A stretch of DNA of 64,000 nt from contig CAMCYA010000001.1 in NCBI GenBank assembly GCA_945883675.1, forward strand, positions 38,271 to 102,270. The letters are read 5' to 3'. Under the pieces are notes generated by a model. The model saw only the letters and a program-made list of their open reading frames with translations, had not been told where the DNA came from and ran no database searches. Positions 9,496 to 19,169 of the stretch are shown piece after piece. Each line of letters opens with the position of its first letter. Position 1 is the stretch's first letter. This DNA is from Bifidobacterium breve (lineage in GTDB: Bacteria; Actinomycetota; Actinomycetes; Nanopelagicales; Nanopelagicaceae). The position numbers were made by a program, and so were the translations under genes.

Positions 9496-10167
9496 ATGGG
9501 ATTTTTCGCCAACCTCAAACACAAGCGCGCTCAGAAAGATGCCCGTAAGCAGTTTGAACTAGAACAGGCCAACTGGGACGCCGACCACGCTCTGCTTGAA
9601 AAAATGGAGACAGTCTTTACCAATGCAAGCAATGGCATTGACTCTGTTCAAAACTTTTTGGTCAACGAAAAAGGCGAAGTTGTTCTCTTTAGCGCACCTG
9701 CAATCTTTCATGAGACCAGACGCGGCCCAAGCCAATTCGTTGGTGGATCATCTGGTGTAAGCATTCCTGTTGTCGCAGGCATTCGCTTTCGCGTTGGCGC
9801 AATGCGCGGCACTTCACTACCTGGGGCTGACTCCCAAGCAGATCTTGATCAAGGAAACGTTATTGTGACAACAACTCGCATTCTCTTTGTCGGCCCTATG
9901 TATACAAAGGAGTGGGAGTTCTCCAAACTATTAGGAGCATCCGCGCTAAACGATGACTCTGACTACATCTTTAATGTTTCTAACCGCCAAAAATCATCCG
10001 GTGTTCGAGTTGAAGCCCACCAAGGCGCAGAATTCAATAGAGTCTTAGCCCTAGCAATCACCGCAGCAGAGGCAGGAGTTGGCGCAGTACTTGCAGAGCT
10101 TAAAAACATTCGTAAGCAGTTAACAACAAGCAAGCCAATGTTAGAACTACCAAGCCCGCCGGCTTAA
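9496..10167 (+). CDS. hypothetical protein
   Basis: 223 aa ORF with no competing ORF. Confidence 0.75.
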   Translation: MGFFANLKHKRAQKDARKQFELEQANWDADHALLEKMETVFTNASNGIDSVQNFLVNEKGEVVLFSAPAIFHETRRGPSQFVGGSSGVSIPVVAGIRFRVGAMRGTSLPGADSQADLDQGNVIVTTTRILFVGPMYTKEWEFSKLLGASALNDDSDYIFNVSNRQKSSGVRVEAHQGAEFNRVLALAITAAEAGVGAVLAELKNIRKQLTTSKPMLELPSPPA

Positions 10168-10188
10168 AACTAATCGATAGTCCTTTAT

Positions 10189-10554
10189 TTACTTCTTTGT
10201 CTGGCGCCAGTGATAGAGATAAAGCGGTGCGGCAACAGAGATAGTGATGAAGGAAGAGAAAATGCCCTTTATCGCTTGTATTTGATTATCTCTTTCTTGC
10301 TGCTCCACTAGCTCAGGCAATGGCGCATTTTCAGGCTTTGCATATACATCTATATATACAGGGTTAGGAAATACTGAATTCATAATCGCATTGATCAAAG
10401 AAACTGTTGAGAACAAAACAACGAGCAAAGTGATTAGGCATACGGCATAGAGATAGAGCGAACGCCAATCAATTCCATCACTATGCGTTTGGGTTGCTGG
10501 GGCTTTTGCAGATTTCGTTGCAGATTTCTTAGCAACCTTCTTAGCTATGGCCAT
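10189..10554 (-). CDS. hypothetical membrane protein with Lys/Ala-rich N-terminus
   Basis: 121 aa ORF, two TM-like segments. Confidence 0.65.
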   Translation of the reverse strand: MAIAKKVAKKSATKSAKAPATQTHSDGIDWRSLYLYAVCLITLLVVLFSTVSLINAIMNSVFPNPVYIDVYAKPENAPLPELVEQQERDNQIQAIKGIFSSFITISVAAPLYLYHWRQTKK

Positions 10555-10602
10555 AGTTATCTCCTAGTGCAATTGATGGGTAGAAATAATCAGGTGTTCA
10601 CT

Positions 10603-10737
10603 TTAGAGACCTTTCAGGACTCCAAAAAAGGCCATTGTGCCTGCAGAAATAAAAAACAAAATAAGTGGAACCCAACCAAAGATTTTGTATGGAGTGATCT
10701 TTCCGGTCTTTACACCGGTTTCATTTTCTCTGTTCAT
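10603..10737 (-). CDS. small hypothetical membrane protein (44 aa)
   Basis: MNRENETGVKTGKITPYKIFGWVPLILFFISAGTMAFFGVLKGL; single TM; internal start in the 10603..10839 ORF. Confidence 0.4.
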   Translation of the reverse strand: MNRENETGVKTGKITPYKIFGWVPLILFFISAGTMAFFGVLKGL

Positions 10738-10895
10738 ACGGCAAGGGTATCGAAACTGCCCGCAGTTAGTTGCATGTGGGGGTGTTGCCCAATGGGCATT
10801 TGATGAAATGTGTCTTGGAGTTCTAGCAGGGACAACCAACTAAGGAGTGCTGGCCAGTGCAACTAAATCAATTTTATCAACTAGATTAGGCCAAC

Positions 10896-11261
10896 ATGAG
10901 CGCAATAAGAAAAACCCTGCAGACCGGATCAATTGTTTTTGGTGGATCTGGGCTTTTTCTTCTTATTCTGCCAGCGCTATTTCTAGATCTTCTAGCGCTA
11001 GAGACAAATGATCAGCTAGTTTGGTCAATGCGCATGATCGGCATAACGGTCTTTGCTCTGGCCGGAAACATGTGGAATAACGCAGCCCACAGCAGTGATG
11101 TGCGAGTTGCAAATGTTGCCAAGATAATGTGTGTAAGTGCCACAGCCTTAGGCGTACTGACTCTTATGATCCCAGCAGAGCTAACCTGGTTTACCTATCT
11201 ATATGCAGCAGTGGGATTTGGTTTTGGTATTGCCTACGTAGTCGGTCTTATCCGTAGATAG
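10896..11261 (+). CDS. hypothetical four-TM membrane protein
   Basis: 121 aa hydrophobic ORF. Confidence 0.7.
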   Translation: MSAIRKTLQTGSIVFGGSGLFLLILPALFLDLLALETNDQLVWSMRMIGITVFALAGNMWNNAAHSSDVRVANVAKIMCVSATALGVLTLMIPAELTWFTYLYAAVGFGFGIAYVVGLIRR

Positions 11262-11718
11262 TGTCTTGCTCTAAATCACCACGGCCTGTAACAGGCGGCT
11301 TTGCCTTTCGCGCCCTCCATGCACCTGTGCACCACAGCGCCCACACCACCAATAGCGGCTGAAAGAACAAGCGCACCAAGCGTGATGTGTCACTATCTAA
11401 ACCAAATGCATCTATGCCATTGAGATACTGAGAGATGTTGCCAGGAAAGATAGCCACAAAGAAAGCTGCAACAACCCAACCTACTTGAACGCGATATCCC
11501 CACAACCCAATAAGGGATAGACCTAAAACAATTTCAACCACCCCAGATGCCACAACAACAAAATCTGCATAATCTTTTAACACCGATGGAACCTGTGCCT
11601 GAAACTCCTGGCGGTTAGTAGTTAAATGCCCAATACCTGCATAACCAAGGGCCAACCCCAATACAACTTGTGCGACCTTACGGATGAGTTCCATGGGGTA
11701 AGTAAACACCTTGAACAA
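11248..11718 (-). CDS. DoxX-like membrane protein
   Basis: LALGYAGIGHLTTNRQEFQAQVPSVL....ASGVVEIVLGLSLI, four-TM DoxX-like pattern. Confidence 0.7.
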   Translation of the reverse strand: MFKVFTYPMELIRKVAQVVLGLALGYAGIGHLTTNRQEFQAQVPSVLKDYADFVVVASGVVEIVLGLSLIGLWGYRVQVGWVVAAFFVAIFPGNISQYLNGIDAFGLDSDTSRLVRLFFQPLLVVWALWCTGAWRARKAKPPVTGRGDLEQDTIYG

Positions 11719-11755
11719 GCTCAGATTGTCACCGTCCGTTAACTCACAATTCTGG

Positions 11756-12814
11756 TCAGGGTTTCACTCTCACCAGAAACAGATACTCCAGTGTTTTGTC
11801 ATCCATATCTTTATACTTTCGCTTTTCGTGATCTCTCTCGGTTCTAAACCTCCGATATTCCTGGGTAAAAACTTGGACTTCACCTTTAGATTTCAAAATC
11901 GCCATTAAATCTTCATGGGGGATAATTCCCTCATTGTTGTAGCTTAGGACTACAAACTGAAAGTTAGCTTGCGAAATAATTTTGCTCAACGCTTGCGTAG
12001 CTTTCGTCTTGCTGCTGAAATCAGACTTCTGATCCTCATAGTTTCGCAAACCTGTTTTCCCGGAGAGGGCTTGCTTGTCCCAAACGGCAATCGACTCTAG
12101 CACATGAAAGTTTGGCGCGTACTGACGTGAATTGTAAGGTGGGTCTAGATATAGAATATCGCCCGAAATTTCAGTTATTAGATCTTCTGCTTTTTTTTGG
12201 TACGCGTAGTTACATCTTGAGTTACCAAATACGGGCCTACTTTTTAGATTGATCCTCTTTAATGCTACAGATCTCCAGATTTTGAGAAATGCCCCATAAG
12301 TTCCAGACATATTAGCGACATGATCAGCCGCATCAATTAATACAGCGAGTAGATAGTAAAACTCTGCCTCATTTACTAAGTTTTCGTTCTTCCATTTTTG
12401 AATCGTATCTCTCATCGCGTCAATTAGGCAGGCGTTTTGTTTTGTAAAGTACATCCGATTCTGACTACCCTCCGCACCGTAATTTTGAAAAGCGTACCCT
12501 TCTTGTGGTGCCAAATTGTTTAGATAGTCAAGAATTGCTTGAGCTGGAGTGGTTGAAACCCTCAAATTCAGTGACTCAACAGCTTTATCAAAAGTTGGGA
12601 CTTCATTTGATTCAATAAAAGCCTTTTGCAATACATATGAGTAGGTCATGAAATCATTTGAGGTTATCGAGAAACCCAGCTTCTTAAAATGTTCAGCAAC
12701 GCTTGTTGTCCCTGAGAAGAGATCCGTTAAAGTTCCCTGGAGTGGCACCGCGGCTGACTTAAGTGATTCTTCTATAAATCCAAGCAAATTGGATTTATTC
12801 CCAATGTACTTCAC
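11756..12814 (-). CDS. N6-adenine DNA methyltransferase (D12/Dam-like class)
   Basis: MKYIGNKSNLLGFIE N-terminus, LFSGTTSVAEHF (motif I), LYLDPPYNSRQY (motif IV). Confidence 0.9.
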   Translation of the reverse strand: MKYIGNKSNLLGFIEESLKSAAVPLQGTLTDLFSGTTSVAEHFKKLGFSITSNDFMTYSYVLQKAFIESNEVPTFDKAVESLNLRVSTTPAQAILDYLNNLAPQEGYAFQNYGAEGSQNRMYFTKQNACLIDAMRDTIQKWKNENLVNEAEFYYLLAVLIDAADHVANMSGTYGAFLKIWRSVALKRINLKSRPVFGNSRCNYAYQKKAEDLITEISGDILYLDPPYNSRQYAPNFHVLESIAVWDKQALSGKTGLRNYEDQKSDFSSKTKATQALSKIISQANFQFVVLSYNNEGIIPHEDLMAILKSKGEVQVFTQEYRRFRTERDHEKRKYKDMDDKTLEYLFLVRVKP

Positions 12815-14892
12815 TTGGAAAAGATCACATCTAGGCGGCTCTGAAGTTCAGATGGGAACTTATCTGAGAAAAACAGCGCGAAATTTGAGATACCCGCCAA
12901 CGTATAAGTTCCAATAACTAAAAAATCTTGATTAGCAAGTTTATCTAAGTGACCTGCTCTAATGGATCCAATGATTTTTTGTTTTTCTGATTCCAAAAAG
13001 TAATCTGAATCAACTTCAGGAACGTCTAAGAGGCAAATAAAGCTGATTATCTTTTCATTAACCTTAGCCTTGTAGAGGTCGTCAATCACATTGCGGATAT
13101 TGTTAAAAGCCGACTCAATCTTATTTCTTTCTGCTGCAGAGCTAAAAAAATCCGTGTACTTCCTCTTTCCTTCAGCCGCAAAAAATAGGTTATCTGGACT
13201 TTGCATGACCAAATCGACTTTTGAGTCATTGCGGCCAATTTTGGCCGTATCAAGAAAATTAGCACTATCACGAATCCTGATCTGCTGCCATGAAGAGTGA
13301 TGTATCGCGATCATGCAAACATCCCAGTCGGATCCAATTACCCCCATCTGCAAATATGTTGAGATTACTCCCATGTCTTCAGTCGTGTTCAATGGCGTCA
13401 TGTTCAAAATTGACTCTATGTTGTAAGTTTTATGCATTTTCACAGGAGCCTTGAACTCGCTAATTACTTCTTTCGTGTCCATCACAAGTACATCAGAATA
13501 TTTCGCAACGGATCTATAGATATTCGTTTCGTTCTTAGTATGGATATCAAAGGCAGGAGGATTAGTTGAAACGCAATACGCCAAGACACTTCTCTTAGGG
13601 TTACCAGCAGCGTCGAACCCAAGAAGTTCAGAGAATGCAGCCGTATTACCTGCGTACGGATCTTTAGTAAATTGAAGATTTCCATTACTTGTCTTGTGGA
13701 AGTAGATTGGAACAATCGCAGTTTCTTTGAACTTGAGAATACTCTCAAGCGCTTTCTTTGAAACTTTGTAATTCTTTTCACTTAAGAATCTAACAACTGA
13801 CTTGGAATCAACAATGCCCGCAGCGAATTTCGAGAGAGGAGCAACCGCTGGGGGCAAGTGATTTTCTTCAAGAAAGTTAAATAGGTCCTTGATGTAGACC
13901 ATATTCTGCTTGTCAGTCCATTTTTTCATTTTAGAAACATTCAAATCAGAAAAATCATACCTTTTCTGGAACTCAGTCCTTTTTTCCTTTGGATTGTGCA
14001 AAAATTCTGTGAGTTCATCTATAAATGTTTCGGTATCTGACAGCAAGGCTCTCTGGACCATGGGATTAATACAGGGAAGGTCGAGCAGTAATCTAGGTTG
14101 ATGTTTAGCCCCTGGTGCACCCGAATACTTTGCTTCTCCAAGGTAGCCAGCCATTGACTTGTATATCTCGGCTTCAATCTCACGATATAGATTGGAGTTG
14201 TCACCAATTTCATCTAGAACATATGCTGAAAAAAGTCTTGAAATCACATTAGGAGAGAGGGCATCGGCTCGTTGACGTGTTCGTGAAGATTCAATATTAG
14301 GTTCGATGAAAAATACTAATGAAGAGACTTGATATCTAATTGAATAAAGGAACGCATTGTAAGCGAGCAAAGAAGATGGTTCGCGTATTGTGTCTGAGCT
14401 ATCGTCTTTACCAGAGTATACAGTTTGATAAATAAATGGAACTCCAAGCTCTGCAGCAGCAATTTTCCGCAATTCACGTTGCCATTGTGAGTTTCCTACG
14501 CTTGCAGTTTCAGTTATTTCTCCAGCAAGGGCAATCCTGTCATTAGTTACATTGTAAAGAACAAAATCAGGGAGATCGTATCGATAGATTAACTCCGAAA
14601 CTTTCGCTGGGAGAGGCCAATTTGTATACACGCCACAAGCTTTAATGGAAATTATCTGTTCCTTGTATGTTTTGAAGACATAAATGGGCTGATCGATAGG
14701 CTCATAAACCACATACTGGAAATTCCAAATATCTTCCTGCTCTATAGCTGGGTTTAGCAAAGTGAAGCACTCCAACAAATTATCTCCAAACAAAATGAAC
14801 TCAGCGCAACTGGATCCTTCTGTAAATGACTTATGTTCTGCAAGAGATTTAATTTTTCCCCTAAGCAGGTGCTGATTATTCACATCCTGCAT
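12811..14892 (-). CDS. candidate restriction endonuclease (PD-(D/E)xK-like), 693 aa
   Basis: Overlaps the downstream MTase by 4 nt and sits between two MTases; C-terminal KVDLVMQSPDNLFFAAEGKRK fits a D...ExK core; N-terminal LPDFVLYNVTNDRIALAGEITE may be a second degenerate core. Confidence 0.7.
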   Translation of the reverse strand: MQDVNNQHLLRGKIKSLAEHKSFTEGSSCAEFILFGDNLLECFTLLNPAIEQEDIWNFQYVVYEPIDQPIYVFKTYKEQIISIKACGVYTNWPLPAKVSELIYRYDLPDFVLYNVTNDRIALAGEITETASVGNSQWQRELRKIAAAELGVPFIYQTVYSGKDDSSDTIREPSSLLAYNAFLYSIRYQVSSLVFFIEPNIESSRTRQRADALSPNVISRLFSAYVLDEIGDNSNLYREIEAEIYKSMAGYLGEAKYSGAPGAKHQPRLLLDLPCINPMVQRALLSDTETFIDELTEFLHNPKEKRTEFQKRYDFSDLNVSKMKKWTDKQNMVYIKDLFNFLEENHLPPAVAPLSKFAAGIVDSKSVVRFLSEKNYKVSKKALESILKFKETAIVPIYFHKTSNGNLQFTKDPYAGNTAAFSELLGFDAAGNPKRSVLAYCVSTNPPAFDIHTKNETNIYRSVAKYSDVLVMDTKEVISEFKAPVKMHKTYNIESILNMTPLNTTEDMGVISTYLQMGVIGSDWDVCMIAIHHSSWQQIRIRDSANFLDTAKIGRNDSKVDLVMQSPDNLFFAAEGKRKYTDFFSSAAERNKIESAFNNIRNVIDDLYKAKVNEKIISFICLLDVPEVDSDYFLESEKQKIIGSIRAGHLDKLANQDFLVIGTYTLAGISNFALFFSDKFPSELQSRLDVIFSK

Positions 14893-14894
14893 GG

Positions 14895-15863
14895 TTAGCT
14901 CTTTTTAAGTATGAGGATATTTTGGTGAATCATTGAAGGTACAAATGCTGCTGGATAACCATAGACGTGAAGCATTTTGGAGACATCATACCAAATCAAA
15001 TTTGCTTTAAGAGTCCAGTTTCCCGTGGCTTGAAGTCTGTCAGCAAGAGAAGCTGAAAGCATGTGATATCTACTTTCTCTATACATGTCGCCAATAAACA
15101 CTGCAGCATATTTTCCGTCTTTGAGACATTTATGAGCGGCAGTTAAAACTTGATCCATTTCATCGAGCCACTGATCTTTAGTTTGATCTTCACTATCATT
15201 AAACGTGGCTAGTTTTGAGGCTTTGGCAGTCTTGCTTCGAGTCTTTGCTAATTTATCGATATTCCAATACGGAACATCAGTCAAAATAAAGTCGTAAGAT
15301 TTGGGCTCAATTTTGAGCAACACATCTTTTGAGTCACCCTGCAGAAATTCTTGCTCTTCCAAATTCTCAAGAGTCGTAACTTCCTTGTAAATTTCAATCC
15401 ATCTTGGATCTAACTCAACGCCTGTCGCACGTCGACCAATCAATGATGCGCCGAGAAGCGTTCCCCCAACCCCACCAAAAGGATCGAGAACTTTTTGACC
15501 CTTCTTTGTGAAAATTTGGATCAGATCCGCGCAAAGCTGGGGAGGCTTTTGTCCGCCATGTTGTGATCGCAACTTGTGCTGCATGTTCACTGGATAAGGC
15601 TTATTGATCACCGACTTTGTAGAAAATTTCCACTCAGCACCAGTAAGGTCGTTGAGAGTGTTATTGGGTGCGACCGTTTTTACCGCCGGGGCTTCAACAT
15701 CTCTTGTGACAATAGGTGCCGATTGAGCAGCTGTGTCTTTCTTCTTTCTGGAAGTAGGTTTTTTTTCAACCGCCTTAACTTCCAAGAAGCTCATCTCAAA
15801 CGCCAATGGATCTTGCTTGCTTGGTTTTGACACTTTACCCAACTCTCGATTAATTGTTGACAT
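14895..15863 (-). CDS. DNA methyltransferase (N4/N6 type) with TDVPYW catalytic-like motif
   Basis: VLDPFGGVGGTLLGASLIGRRATGVELDPRW (SAM motif) and YDFILTDVPYWN (motif IV variant). Confidence 0.87.
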   Translation of the reverse strand: MSTINRELGKVSKPSKQDPLAFEMSFLEVKAVEKKPTSRKKKDTAAQSAPIVTRDVEAPAVKTVAPNNTLNDLTGAEWKFSTKSVINKPYPVNMQHKLRSQHGGQKPPQLCADLIQIFTKKGQKVLDPFGGVGGTLLGASLIGRRATGVELDPRWIEIYKEVTTLENLEEQEFLQGDSKDVLLKIEPKSYDFILTDVPYWNIDKLAKTRSKTAKASKLATFNDSEDQTKDQWLDEMDQVLTAAHKCLKDGKYAAVFIGDMYRESRYHMLSASLADRLQATGNWTLKANLIWYDVSKMLHVYGYPAAFVPSMIHQNILILKKS

Positions 15864-15960
15864 ATCATTTCTTTCTATTTTCCACTGCTGACATTACTTG
15901 CCCAATACGACAAATGCCTGAGTTTAAGCAAAAAAAGCGATAATTTAAGGTTTCGCCTGA

Positions 15961-16158
15961 CTAATTTTTACTGTTCGAAGGCCTACCTTTGTTCTTCTCC
16001 TCTGCCTCAGCCATGGCTTCCTCATGCATCTTAAAATAGGCATCGTTTGCTTCGGCATCGTCTCGGTCGTCAAAGATCTCAGACCACTTTGCATGAACTC
16101 TTTGAGTAATCCTCAATTTCTCATCTCTTGGATAGGAGCAAAATTTTTTGATTTTCAT
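15961..16158 (-). CDS. small hypothetical protein (paralogue of 19693..19866)
   Basis: DEKLRITQRVHAKWSEIFDDRDDAEANDAYFKMHEEAMAEAEEKNKGRPSNS; internal start preferred. Confidence 0.6.
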   Translation of the reverse strand: MKIKKFCSYPRDEKLRITQRVHAKWSEIFDDRDDAEANDAYFKMHEEAMAEAEEKNKGRPSNSKN

Positions 16159-16189
16159 TATGTTAGTAAAGTAAGTGACATAATTGAAC

Positions 16190-16738
16190 CTAAAGTTTTT
16201 TGAGTTCTCTGACAAGCTCTTCATCTTCAAGGTTCAAATAGAGCCCAACTTCCAAGCCCTCTAAATCCTTAACAATTCCTGGGTCAGGATTCAAAAATAA
16301 CTCAGTCCATTTGCTCAATCTGTTCGAGTCATACTCATTGGGCATTCCATCTCTGACCCAGCGGCTGAACAAGCCACGCCAATCAGGCGCACTAGAACCC
16401 CATTCATTAAATAACTCCCCAAGAACATCACAAAGTGTGCCACAAATATAAAAATTAGATTCTCCGGTTTCATCGATATCACCAAAGCTATAAAAATAAA
16501 GATGCTCCCGAATGCGCGCAATGCGGCCACGGTACTGGGCATACAGTGTCCAATTTTTATTCTCTTCGGTTGTCTCTACTAGTGATTCAAATTGGGTTAA
16601 TTCATTTTGACTTAAACTTGAATCTGGACATAAATCCGGTAGCTCTACTTTTCCGATTTCTTTGAAGTTGTAAAAGGAGACCGGGAAGTCAGTGTGCTCG
16701 CCACCACAGTCACACACCTTTATTGCGATCTTTTGCAT
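16190..16738 (-). CDS. hypothetical protein
   Basis: 182 aa ORF, acidic. Confidence 0.7.
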   Translation of the reverse strand: MQKIAIKVCDCGGEHTDFPVSFYNFKEIGKVELPDLCPDSSLSQNELTQFESLVETTEENKNWTLYAQYRGRIARIREHLYFYSFGDIDETGESNFYICGTLCDVLGELFNEWGSSAPDWRGLFSRWVRDGMPNEYDSNRLSKWTELFLNPDPGIVKDLEGLEVGLYLNLEDEELVRELKKL

Positions 16739-16769
16739 TTAAACAACCCCTCCTCTAGAAATCAAATTC

Positions 16770-17621
16770 CTAAATCTCCTCCAGAAGTTTGGATTTCTTT
16801 TGGTCAAATTCTTCTTTCGTGATCAAGCCCTTTTCGAGTAAACCTGCAAGCTTTTCAAGACGAATGGCAGGGTCGTCGGTTGACTGTCCTGTGGAGATAT
16901 TGTGAGTTAACTCAACCTGCTTTTTAATCTCCCATAATTTACTAAACATTGATCGAACATGATTTGAATATTTCTCAATTTCTTCAACTGTTTCCATAAA
17001 AATTGCCCACTGCTCATCAAAACTCGCTCGCCAACCATTGTCATGATAATCCCCAAAAGGTGACCACTCTTCTATTAATTGATCACCAAGTTCGCTCATA
17101 GTTGAGAATGACTGCTGTGCGACTCTCTTTAAATTGTGTAGCACTTCGGGGTCAAAATCGATTTCGCGAAATTCTGAATAATCAAAATCCAACCGTTCAA
17201 GGATTTCCTGCATGGAAGTTTCTGCGGCCTGCCATATTGTGCAGAAGACAGCCATATTGGGAGCATTCAAAGCTAATTTATCTGCCGCGCTGCTGTAGTC
17301 ATGGGCTAAGGGTTGGAGAGTTTGTGAAATTGCGTCTCTAAACTTAGCCCAGTCGCCATCTTGATTTTTTGTGTCTCTGCATTGATTTGCTGCGTCCCAA
17401 AATAATTCATATTTATCTTCTAAGTGATTTAGAGCCTCGTCCATTTTAAAATCCGAGTAATACTCAATCTTTGGTTGAGTTATTTCTTCAATCAATTCAC
17501 GGAGTCTGTTTACATCCCCTGTGACCTTATTGAAAGAATCTGCAATAGCCGTTATCTGATCTTCTTGGTTTCGTCTCTGATCTTCAAGCTTCCTTTGATA
17601 CATATCTTCGAAAATTCCCAT
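16770..17621 (-). CDS. coiled-coil hypothetical protein with C-terminal SHOCT-like domain
   Basis: C-terminus IRLEKLAGLLEKGLITKEEFDQKKSKLLEEI matches the SHOCT pattern. Confidence 0.78.
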   Translation of the reverse strand: MGIFEDMYQRKLEDQRRNQEDQITAIADSFNKVTGDVNRLRELIEEITQPKIEYYSDFKMDEALNHLEDKYELFWDAANQCRDTKNQDGDWAKFRDAISQTLQPLAHDYSSAADKLALNAPNMAVFCTIWQAAETSMQEILERLDFDYSEFREIDFDPEVLHNLKRVAQQSFSTMSELGDQLIEEWSPFGDYHDNGWRASFDEQWAIFMETVEEIEKYSNHVRSMFSKLWEIKKQVELTHNISTGQSTDDPAIRLEKLAGLLEKGLITKEEFDQKKSKLLEEI

Positions 17622-17625
17622 GACT

Positions 17626-18126
17626 TTAGCCCCTCATCAATTCTGCAAACTCCATGACGTCCCATTGAAAGCCATTTGCCCTACCCCAGGGAAATTCTTT
17701 TCCATTTGAGGTAGTCATGTCTAGGGTTCTTAGGTAAATCTTTTCCTTATATCTTGTCAGATTTGAAAGGGTGAGATTTACCGGTGCGGTAACTCTCTTG
17801 CCTTCTGCGCAGTTGGGCTGGCATAAGTTCTCAGACAGAACTCCAATCCCGGTAGCTCCCTTTTTACCCCAAGTGGACCACTGGATCTTTTCGACAAAGA
17901 TGCCCCCATCGGCACATGTGATGGTGATGATTTCAGGCTTGTATTCGGCGGTTTCACAGTCCCATGTAAAAACCTGTGCTGTAGTGATTGGTTTAGAACT
18001 TTGATTTGAAAACAAACTCACTGCAAGTGCGGCGAATAGGAACACCGCACCTGCAGTGATGGCGACTCTGGAATTATTCACCTTTAATGGTCTCTTCCAG
18101 GGTCTTAAGTCGGCGACGGATCTCAT
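17626..18126 (-). CDS. hypothetical membrane-anchored protein
   Basis: 166 aa ORF with a TM segment (AVFLFAALAVSLFS). Confidence 0.65.
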   Translation of the reverse strand: MRSVADLRPWKRPLKVNNSRVAITAGAVFLFAALAVSLFSNQSSKPITTAQVFTWDCETAEYKPEIITITCADGGIFVEKIQWSTWGKKGATGIGVLSENLCQPNCAEGKRVTAPVNLTLSNLTRYKEKIYLRTLDMTTSNGKEFPWGRANGFQWDVMEFAELMRG

Positions 18127-18991
18127 CGGCTTCAGTAACTCGACCTTTAGTGGTCAAGATATTTGCAATCTCTTTCTCAATTTCAATTGCTAGCTCCCAA
18201 TCTGGCTCAATTGATCTGGAATTGATTGAGAGTGCTTGGGACAAAAGCTCTTCTGCTTCATCTAATTCTGCAAGTAATATCTTGGTGCGGCCCAGGCGAT
18301 ACTTTGCCCAAGATTCTAAAGAACTGTTCTGTGCTGTGATTGCAAAGTCCAATCCTTTTTGGGCATGAACTGTTGCTTCAACACCATTTGCAAGTTCTAT
18401 ATAACTAACCGCTAGATACTGATCACAGAAGTAAACCTTTTCAGGCTCTGTGTCCCTTTTGAAGTGTTCACGTGCCTTGATTAGGTAATGAACTGCTTCT
18501 GGATACCTTTCCAATTTCATCATTGTAAATCCAACGTTATAGTTGTCGATTCCTATTGTGTAGTCGGTGATCTCTGGATCCAACTCTTGCATCGCCTTAA
18601 GATGACAATCTAATGATTTCTGATGCTCGCCTGCGGTAAAGAAGAACCGTCCTGCTTCTCGCAACATAAATGTTGCATCAACCGGATTATCTTCTTTGAG
18701 AACATCTACTGCGTGAAGTGCCAACTCTGCAGCTTCCAATTCTCGGTCAAGCTTTCGAAGAGACCACGTGATTCCCTCATACACATGGAGTAATGCTTGG
18801 GTACTTACTGTTGCTTGATGAGATTCATAAATATCTCTTGCACTTTCACAGAGGGCTAGCGCTGATTTAAAATCACCGCGGTCATATGCCATGTGACTAA
18901 GTGTTACAAAATGTTCGGCGCGATCAACGCCTTCGGAGCGCGGGATGCTGGCCCAGAGCTCTTTTTCATCAGGATTATTTTCTATGTTCAC
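18074..18991 (-). CDS. TPR-repeat protein
   Basis: Repeated TPR-like helices; GTG start at 18991 after AAAGGAAA preferred over the 19072 ORF start, which runs into the inverted repeat. Confidence 0.78.
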   Translation of the reverse strand: MNIENNPDEKELWASIPRSEGVDRAEHFVTLSHMAYDRGDFKSALALCESARDIYESHQATVSTQALLHVYEGITWSLRKLDRELEAAELALHAVDVLKEDNPVDATFMLREAGRFFFTAGEHQKSLDCHLKAMQELDPEITDYTIGIDNYNVGFTMMKLERYPEAVHYLIKAREHFKRDTEPEKVYFCDQYLAVSYIELANGVEATVHAQKGLDFAITAQNSSLESWAKYRLGRTKILLAELDEAEELLSQALSINSRSIEPDWELAIEIEKEIANILTTKGRVTEADEIRRRLKTLEETIKGE

Positions 18992-19030
18992 CGTTTCCTT
19001 TCTTGAGACAATGCTGCTTCTAACTGGTGG

Positions 19031-19153
19031 AAAAGTTACTACCCGCCACTGACAAATCTGCATGGTGGCCAAGGGTTAGCGCCGGGCAGCTTTTGGGACG
19101 AGATCGATCCCGGCGTTTCCTTTTGAGAGTGTCAGTAGCAGGTAGTACCTTTT
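19031..19153. repeat. imperfect 24-bp inverted repeat (arms 19031-19054 and 19130-19153) around a CGCCGGG/CCCGGCG stem
   Basis: Arms TGTCAGTGGCGGGTAGTAACTTTT (minus) and TGTCAGTAGCAGGTAGTACCTTTT (plus), 21/24 identical; inner 7-bp stem 19080-19086/19109-19115. Confidence 0.6.
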
Positions 19154-19169
19154 ACATAGGTCAATGAAT

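Noticed and set aside
10483-10843. Plus-strand ORFs 10483..10803 and 10637..10843
   Set aside because: Overlap the start of a better minus-strand gene and each other; no domain.
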